A stretch of 64,000 bases of DNA from Manihot esculenta. Its lineage: Eukaryota > Streptophyta > Magnoliopsida > Malpighiales > Euphorbiaceae. A program made the translations under genes and the position numbers. Positions 1-10,900 of the stretch are shown piece by piece. How positions within the stretch are numbered: the stretch's first letter is position 1; every line of letters starts with the position of its first letter. The stretch lies in the NCBI RefSeq assembly GCF_001659605.2, contig NC_035163.2, positions 30,344,158 through 30,408,157 of the forward strand. Direction: 5' to 3'. The notes below the pieces were generated by a model. The model had not been told where the DNA came from. It saw only the letters and a program-made list of their open reading frames with translations, and made no database searches.

Positions 1-653
1 TCTTTAACTGACTGTTAGCATCAAATGGAGTGTTTACAGGTTTCACATCAAAATTCTCAAATTTCTTTAGAAGTTTTTCAACATAATTTTCTTGAGTCAA
101 CATTAACCCATGATCATTTCGTACAATTTTCACACCCAAAATTACTTTAGCTTCCCCCATGTCTTTCATTTCAAATTTAGAAGATAAAAATTGTTTTGTT
201 TCTTGAACTATATCAAGACATGAACCGAAAATGAGCATATCATCCACATATAAGCATATAATTACACAATCATTTCCAATAAGTTTTGTATACACACATT
301 TATCAACCTCAATAGAAGAAAAACCATTACTTAACAAAACTTGGTCAAATTTTTCATGCCACTGTTTTGGTGCTTGTTTTAAACCATATAAAGATTTAAG
401 CAATTTACAAACTTTATTTTCTTGACCTAAAACAACACAACCTTCTGGTTGTACCATATAGATCTCTTCTTCCAAATCACCATTTAAAAATGCAGTTTTT
501 ACATCTATCTGATGGATATAAAGTTTGTAAATAGAAGCCAAAGCAATTAAAATTCTAATTGAAGAAATTCTAGTAACAGGAGCATATGTATCAAAATAGT
601 CAATATTTTGTTTTTGAGTAAAACCTTTTGCAACAAGTCTAGCTTTGTATTTA
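1..653 (-). pseudogene. Copia reverse transcriptase fragment (RVT_2)
   Basis: Directly downstream of the gag-fusion stop, a different minus-strand frame carries clear Copia reverse transcriptase: KARLVAKGF, then DVKTAFLNG, then SLYGLKQAP, and YVDDM as the catalytic motif at 236-250. The frame is open to position 1. It is out of frame with the upstream fusion, because roughly a dozen codons between KPIGCK and the GSIDKYKARL region are missing. The domain continues off the left edge. Confidence 0.88.
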
Positions 654-1877
654 TCAATTGAACCGTTTGCAACCAATTGGTTTTGCTCCACGTGGTAGAT
701 CAACAAGTTCCCAAGTATTATTTTTTAAAATAGAATCAATTTCAACTTTAATAGCTTCTTTCCAAAATAATGCTTTAGAAGAAGAAATTGCATCTGAAAA
801 AGTTAAAGGATCATCTTCCAAAAGATAAACATAAAAATCATTTCCAAATGATTTTTCTTTCCTTTGTCTTTTTGATCTTCTTAACTCTTCAATTTCACTT
901 TCATTTATATTTTCACTAACAGATGCATTAGAAATAACTTTATTTCTTAGAGGAAAAATATTTTCAAAAAACTCAGCATTTTTAGTTTCAATAATAGTGT
1001 TACAATCCAAAACATCACTTTTGAGCACAAGAAATCTATATGCAGCACTACAATTAGCATAACCAATAAATAAACAATCAGAAGTTTTTGGTTTATAATC
1101 ATATTTCTTTTCATACCTTTTGTTTTGGTAGTGTGGCTTGTCTTGAATGAGGTTGGCGTTGGCAGCGATCTCTTTTCCTTTAGCTTTCTTGATCTCTTTC
1201 TTGTTTGTATCTTCTATGATGATATGAGTAATAAGCTCAGAAAGGGACAGCTGCTTATGTTTATGCTTGAGTTGCTGCTTGTAGTCGTTCCACGAAGTCG
1301 GTAATTTTTCAATCAGCAAACCAGCAACAAGCTCCTCTTGAAGTGTTATATTTTCTGATTTCAGGTCCTCAATCAGTTTGTGGTATTCATTGATTTGTGC
1401 CTTTATATCTTTATCATCCACCATCTCCCATTTGTAAAATTTGCCAATAGTAAATTTCTGTTTGCCAACATCCTCAGCAGTATATTTGGCAATTATGGAC
1501 TCCCATATTTGTTTTGCTTCTTTATAAGAGCAATAAACATCAAAGAGATCGTTAGATAATGTGCTAATAATAGTGTACCTACATACCTTATTAGCATGAA
1601 CCCATAATTCCCATTGTTTGTTGGAAGTTTCTGCAGGTTTCGCATCGGTGAGAGCAAAAGCAACTCCATGCATATCAAGAACTGAAAATACACGTTCTTG
1701 CCAGCGTTTGAAATTGTCACCATTGAATTGTTCAATTTTGGAGACATCTGGGAATGGCTTGGACATTGTCATGACAAGTTGCATCATTGCAGCAGGAACA
1801 CCACTTGGAGTGACAGTGGCAGAAGGATCAACAGGTCCAGTAATGGAAGTATTGTGGGGAGAAGTAATTTCAGCCAT
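654..1877 (-). pseudogene. Copia gag fused in frame to integrase C-terminus and start of reverse transcriptase
   Basis: A 407-codon open frame. Residues about 1-260 are a gag polyprotein of the UBN2 type with the usual lysine-rich end. The frame then jumps, around residue 265, straight into the integrase C-terminal conserved region (SDCLFIGY, then AAYRFL) and into the start of the reverse transcriptase domain (FWKEAI, then NTWELVDLP). Gag zinc knuckle, protease and the integrase catalytic core are missing, yet the frame stays open across the deletion. It ends at a stop created by a second small deletion just after KPIGCK. Start chosen as the first ATG after the LTR. No active polyprotein can be made from this copy. 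Confidence 0.85.
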
Positions 1878-1889
1878 TATCCTTAAGAT

Positions 1890-2309
1890 TGTTGGAAAAT
1901 GGTAGAAAAAGATAGAGAAAATAAATAAAAGATGAGCAGAATATTGCTTGAGGCGTGGTAATAATCACTGTCCTTAAGGATATATGTTTAATTACCCAGA
2001 AATAGAGAAGAAACAATAGAGAGAAAAGAGAAGTATTTAGTTTTTTGTGTGTATCCCATAACACATAAATGCACTCCTATTTATAGTGCTTATGGTTATT
2101 CAAATCCATAATATCAGATAAAATATTATTAGTTAAGATAAAGATTTAAGATATCCACAAAATCAAATAAAAATTCTGGTTGGTTTAGTTAGGATAAAGA
2201 TTAAGATAATTTAAAGTGGAAAAAAAATCTTTTTAACCAACTTAAAATCTGCAACTTATTTCAAAATATTTTTATGATTCTTTTGAAATAATTTGTTAAA
2301 TATCCAACA
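1890..2309 (-). repeat. Candidate 5' LTR of the Copia element (420 bp)
   Basis: On the minus strand the segment begins TGTTGG and ends CCAACA, a perfect 6-bp terminal inverted repeat of the TG...CA type. It contains a TATA-like box (TATAAATA) about 225 bp into the LTR, followed by a T/C-rich stretch. The gag ATG lies only 12 bases after the LTR end. No match to the usual plant primer-binding site (TGGTATCAGAGC) is visible there, so either the primer site was deleted or the inner boundary is slightly different. The second LTR is not in the window to confirm the ends. Confidence 0.6.
2079..2086 (-). promoter_or_regulatory. TATA box of the Copia LTR
   Basis: The minus strand reads TATAAATA within the candidate LTR, about 200 bases upstream of the gag ATG. 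This is the expected place for the U3 promoter of a Copia LTR. Confidence 0.5.
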
Positions 2310-3785
2310 ACTTAAAGAAAAAAAAAATATTCTGATTGGAAAAGAAGTAAAAAATTTGTTCAAATTGTATCGCTTTCTTCATTTCAGAGATTTAAATCAT
2401 AGGGATGCCACTAGAAAATTGCTTTCCATTGTGCATATTACGTCTTCTCATACCTAATTTATAGGAGTTTTTCTTTTATAATTACAAGTTTAAGAAGTAA
2501 AATGATAATTAATCTACTAATTTGCAGATGTCTTTTTTGGTCCATCAATGCTGGACGATGCATTTCAAAAATAAAATTGAAAGTATTATTATTATTATTA
2601 TTATTACTTAAAGTGAAATTAATACTTTATCCTTCCTATTTTTCATGATATTTAAAGTTTTTGTAAAAAAAAAAAAGAAAATATTTAAATAACTTCATTG
2701 TTATAAAGAAATTAATTTTTGATTAAAGTACTTTTTACAATACATTTATCAGGATCATAGGGAAACATGATATATAAATGCACTAAAATAATATAGATTA
2801 GGGGAGTACAACAAAATCCTCTGGTAAGCTGTAACGGTAATGGATCGCCGGACGGCACCGCTCAGTTATGGTCGTACGGTGAGTGATTGGTATTTGACAC
2901 AGGATGGTGGTCCCCACTGTACCCAACATCTTCACGCACATAACAAACTTTTCACGTGGTTGCTTTAAATTTTGAACGCATGATTTGGTGGTGTGAAGTA
3001 AAAAGCGCCCTCCCTCCGTTGAATTGTTTTCACTCATAACCTTGATTTTTTTTCTGTAAAAATTCAGAGCTCAATCTAAAATTAAAATTAATTAAATGAA
3101 TGATACAAGTTTAGCCACTGACTAAAATATGGCAAGACTTTTGAATAAATTTATAATGGTCACTTATATTTACCTTACAAGTTTATGCATACACAGTTTG
3201 AAACTGAATTATTGTGGAAGATTCAACTGAAAAGACTTTTCTTAATTCTAGTTTGATTCTATTAAATCTGTTAATCAACATTGAAAATTTAATTTTTTTT
3301 TTTATGAAATTAAGCTGAACCATCAGTCCATCTTAAGATGAGTATAATTAATTTAATTTTAATAATATAAATAATATCACTATGTAAAACTTTAATAAAC
3401 TGTAAAACTAAATACTATAAATAAATTAAAATAATATTAAGAAGATACTTTCGATAATTTTAAAAATAAATATTTAATTTTAAAAATAAATAATTTTTTA
3501 AAAAAATTACTATTAGAAGTTTAGTTAGTTTACAAAATTAACAGATTCTTTTCTATTTCAAAAATTAACTAGTTGAGTGAAAGAAATTATTAGCTAATTT
3601 ATTTTAGTTTTGATTAAAAAAATTAAATAATATAAATATTTAAAATTGTAAAAATTAAATTAGTGATTTTATAAAATAAAAAATACTTATTTAAGTGATT
3701 TTAAATTAATGATAATTAAAAAAATTTTAAAAATACATAAACTAATAATAATTCTCTTTTTTTTTTTAATAAAAAAAAAACTCTG
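2310..3785. other. Intergenic DNA between Copia element and RanGAP
   Basis: Mostly A/T-rich, with a short ATT microsatellite near 2587-2606 and many homopolymer runs. A less AT-rich island at about 2800-3050 has a 79-codon minus-strand frame with no recognisable domain. I see no supported gene. The right end should contain the RanGAP promoter. Confidence 0.5.
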
Positions 3786-5012
3786 AAGTCCTCTCTCTCT
3801 CTCTCTCTCTCTCCAGACTTTCTCTCTTACCACACTACAGAATTATCAGTTATATAGCCTATCTCTGATTTCAGATTCCACAGCTTCTTCCAAATCAAAT
3901 AGAACTGCACAACAGTAGGTATTCTCTCTCTGTCGCTCACTAATTTTTTAATTTCTGAAATTGCTGGGGATTTTTTTTTTTTTTTTTGTCTCCGTTTAAT
4001 AACAGTAAACTTGTGAGATGTAAACTTGTAAAATTTACTTGTTCATCTGTTGCGTTTGTGCTCTTTTCGTGATATTGATGCCACATTTTCTTCGTGCTTG
4101 TTCTCTCTCTTTCTTGTTTGCTGCTTTATCTATTATTTTCTCTTTCACTTTTCTTATGCTGTATTTCTGGTGGCTTCTTATGGTACGCTGTTATACTCTG
4201 TTGATACAGTGGTCAAGACGTCCCATACTTTGTTAATGGTTGTAGTTCACAGCCTGGGAAATTTGATTTTCATTATGGTTTAGCTGAAAAATAACACGAA
4301 AAGAAACCTTTTTGGTTTTTTAAATGGTTGAGTAAACGTAGATTGATTCTGCTAATTAATTTACGAGCATCAAATTTTGATGGAATAAATTTTAGGGACA
4401 GAGAGTGGTCTGCCCTTGAAACAAAATTAATGGTGGCGGAGAAATGCATTCATAGGAATGTCTAACCATCTAGTTGCATAGCAGTGTGGCATAGGGCACC
4501 ATTTCTTTAGTCTGAGGGGTAATACTGCTTATTGAAAAGCAGTTGGATGAGTAGGGAGAGAGAAGTTTCAGAGCATATATTTCACAATATGTTTCCTCGA
4601 ACTAATGGATTAATGCTGCTGATGGAATTTACAGGAATCAACCCTTCTGTAAATTTTATTTTCTCTCTCTTCTTGCTGATATTCCTAGCTTTTTCAACCC
4701 CATTTTTGCTTTGCGAAACGGTGAGTTTCTGGCAATCTTTAACTTCAGCGATTAATTAGTTGATTTTTTTTCACATAACTGCAGCTGAGGACAAGGATCC
4801 ATATAGCTGAAGCTGCCCCAACTAGGTAAGGATTAAGGCTTACTTGAGTTTGGTTGACATTTTTTTTTTGTCTAGGATATCAACAGCAATTTTAATCCTT
4901 TTTCTTTGCTCCCTCTTTCCTTGGGTTCGTTGGATTTTCTTTTTTAATTGTCTTAATTGAAGTGCAAGTGCTAATGTTTTTCAGCCCCCATTTGCAGGTT
5001 CTTTATTTTACA
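3786..5012 (+). other. Spliced 5' UTR of RanGAP (two upstream exons inferred)
   Basis: The RanGAP ATG is preceded by splice signals consistent with a three-part leader. A pyrimidine-rich (CT)n block at 3791-3813 lies in a likely first exon ending at 3918 (AG before GTATTC). A 41-base exon at 4785-4825 is framed by TGCAG and GTAAGG. The coding exon begins after TTTGCAG at 4997. Short open frames at 4039-4283 fall in the first intron and are not supported as genes. The exact transcription start is not visible. The model is inferred from splice consensus only. Confidence 0.55.
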
Positions 5013-6632
5013 ATGGATACTGCAACAGTGAAGTTACAACAACGCCCATTTTCAATTAAATTATGGCCACCTAGCCAAAACACAAGGCAAATGCTTGTGA
5101 CACGTATCACCGGAAATCTCACTACTAAGTCAATTTTCGCCCAGAAGTATGGCATTCTGAGCAAAGAGGAGGCTGAGGAGAATGCAAAAAGAATTGAAGA
5201 TGTTGCTTTTGTCACCGCAGACAAACATTACGAAATGGAGCCAGATGGTGATGGAGGGTCTGCTGTTCAGCTTTATGCAAAGGAATGTAGTAAGCTAATT
5301 TTGGAAGTTCTTAAGAGAGGTCCTGCACAAAAGGATAGAGCAGTCCAGGCATCTGAGGAAGTTGCTGCATCCTGTAATAATGTTTTCGATATATCTAAAG
5401 GTCCACGGTCCTTTATCAATGCAAGGGAGGCTGAGGATATACTAAGACCATTAAAGGAGCCAGGAAATTCTTTTAGTAAGATATGCTTTAGTAATAGAAG
5501 CTTTGGTCTAGAAGCTGCCTGTGTTGCTCAACCCATTTTGGTTGCAATCAAGGATCAGTTAAAGGAAGTTGATTTGTCAGATTTCATTGCTGGAAGACCA
5601 GAGGCAGAAGCTCTTGAAGTTATGAATATGTTTTCTTCTGCTCTTGAAGGTAGCACTCTGAAGTCCTTGGATCTTTCAAACAATGCCTTGGGGGAGAAGG
5701 GTGTAAGGGCCTTTGGGGCACTACTTCAATCACAGAGTTGCTTGGAGGAGCTTTATCTAATGAATGATGGCATTTCAGAAGAAGCTGCACGAGCAGTTTG
5801 TGAATTGATTCCTTCCACAGAGAAGCTTAGAATCCTTCATTTCCATAATAATATGACAGGAGATCCTGGAGCATTTGCCATTTCTGATGTTGTGAAGCGT
5901 TCTCCTTTACTGGAGGATTTCCGATGCTCTTCGACTAGAATAGGCACGGAAGGAGGAATTGCCTTGTCAGAAGCACTTGAGAGTTGCACTCATGTGAAGA
6001 AGCTTGACCTGCGAGACAACATGTTTGGTGCAGAAGCTGGAATTGCTCTAAGTAAAGCTCTTTCCAAGCATGCGGGTCTCGCTGAGGTTTATCTAAGTTA
6101 TCTGAATTTGGAAGATGAGGGTGCCATTGCCATAGCTAATTCTCTCAAGGAATCAGCCCCTGCACTTGAGGTATTGGATATGGCTGGAAATGAGATAACA
6201 GCTGAAGCTGCACCTGCTTTGTCTGCTTGTGTAGCAGTGAAGCAGAATCTGAGCAAGTTGAACTTGGCTGAAAATGAGCTGAAGGATGAAGGTGTTATCC
6301 AGATTAGCAAGGCCTTGGAAGAAGGCCATCTTCAGTTGAATGAAGTTGATATGAGTACCAACTCCATAGTAAGGGCTGGGGCTCGGGTCTTGTCGCAAAT
6401 TGTTGTACAGAAGCCTGAGTTTAAGTTGCTGAATATAAATGGGAATTACATCTCAGATGAAGGCATTGATGAGGTGAAGGAAATTTTTAAGAAACTCCCT
6501 GGCATGCTTGGGCCCTTGGATGATAATAGTCCTGAAGGATGTGATGATGATGAAGAATATGGAGAGAATGATGGTGATCAGCATGACTTGGAATCCAAAC
6601 TGAATAATCTTGAAGTTAAGGGAGATGAATAG
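5013..6632 (+). CDS. RANGAP2: Ran GTPase-activating protein, WPP-domain plant type
   Basis: A single coding exon of 539 residues, close to the usual plant RanGAP length. The N-terminus (about 1-105) is a WPP domain, with the WPP motif at residues 18-20; it anchors plant RanGAP to the nuclear envelope and cell plate. Residues about 190-480 are RanGAP-type leucine-rich repeats (for example LKSLDLSNNALGEKG). The last 40 residues are strongly acidic. The protein stimulates GTP hydrolysis by Ran at the cytoplasmic face of the nuclear pore; RanGAP2 also partners Rx-type immune receptors. An upstream in-frame ATG at 4962 lies in the intron before TTTGCAG, so I start at 5013. The N-terminus looks nearer to RanGAP2 than RanGAP1, but the paralogue call is tentative. 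Confidence 0.93.
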   Translation: MDTATVKLQQRPFSIKLWPPSQNTRQMLVTRITGNLTTKSIFAQKYGILSKEEAEENAKRIEDVAFVTADKHYEMEPDGDGGSAVQLYAKECSKLILEVLKRGPAQKDRAVQASEEVAASCNNVFDISKGPRSFINAREAEDILRPLKEPGNSFSKICFSNRSFGLEAACVAQPILVAIKDQLKEVDLSDFIAGRPEAEALEVMNMFSSALEGSTLKSLDLSNNALGEKGVRAFGALLQSQSCLEELYLMNDGISEEAARAVCELIPSTEKLRILHFHNNMTGDPGAFAISDVVKRSPLLEDFRCSSTRIGTEGGIALSEALESCTHVKKLDLRDNMFGAEAGIALSKALSKHAGLAEVYLSYLNLEDEGAIAIANSLKESAPALEVLDMAGNEITAEAAPALSACVAVKQNLSKLNLAENELKDEGVIQISKALEEGHLQLNEVDMSTNSIVRAGARVLSQIVVQKPEFKLLNINGNYISDEGIDEVKEIFKKLPGMLGPLDDNSPEGCDDDEEYGENDGDQHDLESKLNNLEVKGDE

Positions 6633-7954
6633 GGATTCTGTTATTCTAAAGAAGTTTCATTTCATAGATTTTATTGTAGCAGTGGTCCTTGGAAGATAAT
6701 TAATGCAGGAGATGCTCACAGCTTTTGGATGGACTGTTCTGTACAATCTTAGAATGCTGAGCAGAACAGTGCCTGTGATTGAAATTAAACCAACAGACCT
6801 TTTATTAGCATGGAAGGCTTTTGTAGAATCTTTCCATCTGCTTTTTCATTAGCTATTTATCCCGTTTTGGTTAGTGGGATAGCAAGATTCTGTAGCAGAT
6901 TAACCAATAAACTTTACAAATCTCTTGTTACAAACTTTGCTTTAATCAGTTAATCACAATTTCTTATCAATTTTGCTTCGATGAATCAATCTTGTTTTCT
7001 AAACTAGTCCATACCCGATAGACCAATTTACTTGCTTGAGGACTCGCACTACTTGCTGGAAAAAAAAAAGAAAAAAAATAAAGCTTCCAACTACAGTAAA
7101 TGTTTGGACCATAAAATCTCTTTGGTTTAGTTTTGATTCAATCTGTTTTTAAAATTAAAAATTTCATAAAAATTTTAATAATTCTCTTATTTAAAATAAA
7201 ATTTTTTAATTTTTTTCAATTTAAAAAAAATTATTTAAAAAAAAATTAAAATTTATATTTAATTTTATAATAATTTAGTTTAACTTCCTTTTATAAAATG
7301 AACCGTACCAATGAGAAAATAATTTCTTTGTTTACGATTCACACATGAAGGTCCAATTTGAATTAGGCCGGACCAATTTCAGTATGATTTTGAATGAATT
7401 AAGCAGGGTTCTGGATTTAAATCCACTTTATATTTATTTCATATCCAGAAATATTTATTACCATATCGTCCTTATCCTGCAAATATCAAAATTTTCAGCC
7501 AAAACCCTCTCATCTACGATGCATCGCTGTGTGAAGTCTGTGAGCTAATCATCCAGCTTCAAAAATGAAAAGCCAGAATAAAAATGAAAGGTACATTTCA
7601 CAGATTAGGAGGGAAGCATAACATTCTTCCTTATACGTAATATTACAAGTAACCCATTAAATAGAAGAGGCCACAGCTTTGCAATCCTCATCCAATCCGG
7701 AGCAGTCCCTGTCGGAAGCCAGTGGAGATGAGAAGCGGCACCTTTCATAAATTGGGTTAATGTTACATTGGTTGCTGATTTGCGCAAGCCAAGTTGCAGA
7801 TGCCAGAAAAGAGAGAAATTGTGCATGATCAACAAGCAAGCAGTTAGAGAGGCGACTTCAAAGGCCAACGTTGACGACTCCATTCAAGCTCAGCAACAAA
7901 AGGTAAAAAGGCTAAGGGAATTGCAGAATTCCATCGTCACTTTGAAAGGTTAAA
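6633..7954. other. Convergent intergenic region between RanGAP and the SWI/SNF gene
   Basis: It contains the RanGAP 3' UTR (roughly to 6800-6950), an A/T-rich middle (7080-7280) and, from about 7950 down to 7600 on the minus strand, the likely 3' UTR of the SWI/SNF gene. Short open frames at 7345-7548 and 7605-7883 show no domain and look like chance. Confidence 0.5.
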
Positions 7955-10900
7955 TTAGACCCAACCATTTCCTCTTCCATTGGAATTCTGCCCTCTGGAA
8001 TCAGAGGACGAACTCTGGATGATATAGCTAGATCTCTTCTTCTTATGAGCATTCCATGTAAGTACATGCCCGCTCCAACTGTTTCCTATGGTTCCTTGAT
8101 GTTCAGACTTCTCTTCACCTTGATATTCAGGTTTTCCATGAATTCCTCCATCAGGCTTGAATCTCTTCGGGGTTGAACAAGTATCTTCACTCGTTCCTTC
8201 ACTTGCCGTAGGAATGATCTCATTCCTCAAATCGAGAGCCTTTTTTTCTGTTCCAGTACTATTACTAGCTGATTCATTACCCTCAGATGGAAGATGTTCG
8301 CGTCTTCTTCCTTTGGTTGACAGCTTCGATATGTCCTGTCCACTCTCTACAGCCTTCATCCATTGTAAATCACTTAATGTATCAGCATATGTGACTTCTT
8401 TCCTTCTCCGCTTTCCCAAGACAGCAGTATTATTCTGGTCAAATCTTTTGGCTTTGTCTTCCTTGTCAGGGTGGGAATATGCCCATTCAGGTACCTCGTG
8501 CTCTTCCATGAGACGAGATCTATAGTTCTCATTTTGCCTTCTCTCCTTATCCATCTCCTCAAAAATCCGAAATTCTTCTGGGGATCGGGCTGCAAGTCGG
8601 TTAATTTCTCTCTCACTTGGCACATCTGTTCCAAGTGAACTTGTTCCTCTACGCATTATCTCCTCTAACATATCTCGTCTGTCCTGAGCTGCACAGGCAA
8701 TGATATATCATCTTGAACAAGTTCTCCATTCATCCAAAAAAGAAAGAAGGGAGGAAAAAGCTGAGCAGGAATTTGGTAAGAAGAGTTTTGAGAGCATATA
8801 GTAAATGAATAACTAATAATTGAATGGCATTAGCATACCTGTGGATGTTGTGTTAAAAAGTCCTGCCTGGATAACTTTGGCATCGATTCCCATCTTCTGT
8901 TTTGCACGCTCTAAAATAACCTCTTCTATTGATCCAACACTAACCAACACAAAGACCCTAACTTCCTTCTTTTGCCCAATACGATGTGCACGATCCTCTG
9001 CTTGTTGGTCCATTTGAGGATTCCAATCACTATCAAATATTATTACAGTATCAGCTGTTTGTAAATTCAAACCAAGTCCTCCAGCACGAGTACTCAAGAG
9101 AAACATGAAATAAGGTGAATCTGGAGCATTGAACTGCTTTAGTAAAGTTCCTCTTTCCTCTGTTTTTGTTGAGCCATCAAGTCGAAGATACTTATAATCA
9201 TTTAGTTGCAAATAAATTTCAAGAATGTCCATAAGACGGGTCATTTGTGAGAAAAGCAGCACTCTGTGATCTGTTGCTCGGAGTTTTGGAAGTAATCGAT
9301 CAAGTAGTTCGAATTTTCCAGAAGCTCTTATGATTTCTTCTCTCCGCCACATATTATATTCTCCAACAAAAAGGTATGGGTGGTTACAGCACTTTCTGAG
9401 CTGCATGGACAAATTCTGTAGACTTTTTGATTTCCCAGAGCCTGCAAATTGTTGTTTGCATAGCAAAGTTATGTTCCATAAATTGGCAAATGCTAAGTCA
9501 CTCGGTGGTAAAATAGCAAAACTTTCTGCTTTGCGCTCACCCAATAAAAATGTGTAAAATTTGACAAAAAACAAACAAATAAATAAAAATTTGTAATTTA
9601 ATTTCATACAATAAGGTGAAAACATGTAGAGAAAAGTCACATAGACAACAAACCAGTATGTAAGCCAACTCTGCCCATCTCTGTAACTTGTTGGTAATAT
9701 ACTTTCTGCCATGCTGACATATCACATTTCAGGATAACCTGGGACTTCCCAGGAAGGTATTTCTCCACCTCATCTTTTTTCCTCCTCAATATAAATGGCC
9801 TAATAACCTGACAATCAAGTAGATAGATAAGTTAACTGTGTCCTAAAAGAATATTGAAGACTTTCAAAAAGGTCAAAAGCAACATCTACATGATGCAAGC
9901 GTCGAATGATCAACAGCTGCTCCTCATCAGTAAGAGTAACATCACCCCTATCAGCGAAAGGAGCATTGAACCACTCCTCAAAGTTCTGAACTGAATTAAA
10001 GATATGTGGGAGGAGAAAATTAAGCAGGGACCATAATTCTTGTAAGCTATTCTGTATTGGAGTTCCAGTTAGTAGAAGTCTACGTTGAATCTGGTACCTG
10101 CATACAAGTCAAATTTAATCAGAAAGCGTTATTAATATTGTTGAAAAAATTATATCCAAAACATTATTGAGCCCTAAGAAAAGTAAGAAAACACCTTAAA
10201 ACTAGATCTGTAAAAGGAAAAAAAAATCAATGATCAAATAAAATTGGAAACATCATCATAATGCTAGGTAGATACATTTGAATGTATCAAGTGAAAAGGG
10301 GAAAAAGATTTAAATTTTTCACATTTATTTTCAAGAGAAAAAAGTTCAGAAATGCAAGTTTAAGCAAAAAAAAAAAGCAGAAGGGGAAAAAAGAGAACAG
10401 TCCGGCTATCCTAATTCCCGATTCCTATACTGCCAGACAATCCAGGCTGGCAGAAGTGGAACAGGAAGATATTCTATGTCCTTGGCCAGTCTGCAAATGC
10501 AATAAATTGCTCCTTGAACATTATTACCACAGAACCCCTAAAACGCAAGTGCAGTTCACTATCCAAAAACTGCTTTAGCCTAAGGTTGGGGGGCCTGTAA
10601 CATGATTAAGCTTGATAACTGACATAAAGAGGAACAACTTAGCTGATTTAGATAAATTAGCTGCTATCGTTCTGAAAAAAAGGGGGGGGGGGAACACTAT
10701 AAGCAAGAACAGGGTTCATCATTTTACATGCCAAAGCAAAGAACAAGATATTCAATCAAAATGACTGAAAGACCAAAAATAAAGCACTTCATGAGAACTT
10801 TAAAGTTCAAATCCAAGACAGTGTAAATGTAGTACTATACCCGGTGACAAGAGTTCGTGCAAGAGCACACTCATGATTCTTTAATCGATGCCCTTCATCA

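Larger units (their letters stand above)
1..2309 (-). mobile_element. Ty1/copia LTR retrotransposon, 5' part, internally deleted, cut by window edge
   Basis: Read on the minus strand, the element starts with a candidate 5' LTR (2309 down to 1890), then a gag-like frame, a short stretch of integrase C-terminus and reverse transcriptase that runs to position 1. Order and content (gag, integrase tail, RVT_2-type reverse transcriptase with YVDDM at 236-250) identify the Copia superfamily. The zinc knuckle, protease and integrase core expected between gag and reverse transcriptase are absent. The 3' half, RNase H and the 3' LTR lie outside the window, so target-site duplication and LTR divergence cannot be assessed. 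The element is non-autonomous as it stands. I am sure of the superfamily and less sure of the exact 5' boundary. Confidence 0.9.

Noticed and set aside
2798..3037. 79-codon minus-strand frame near the RanGAP promoter
   Set aside because: No recognisable domain and no splice partners; a promoter-side island explains the lower AT content.
4039..4283. Two overlapping open frames upstream of RanGAP
   Set aside because: They lie in the inferred leader intron, are T-rich and hydrophobic by composition and have no domain.
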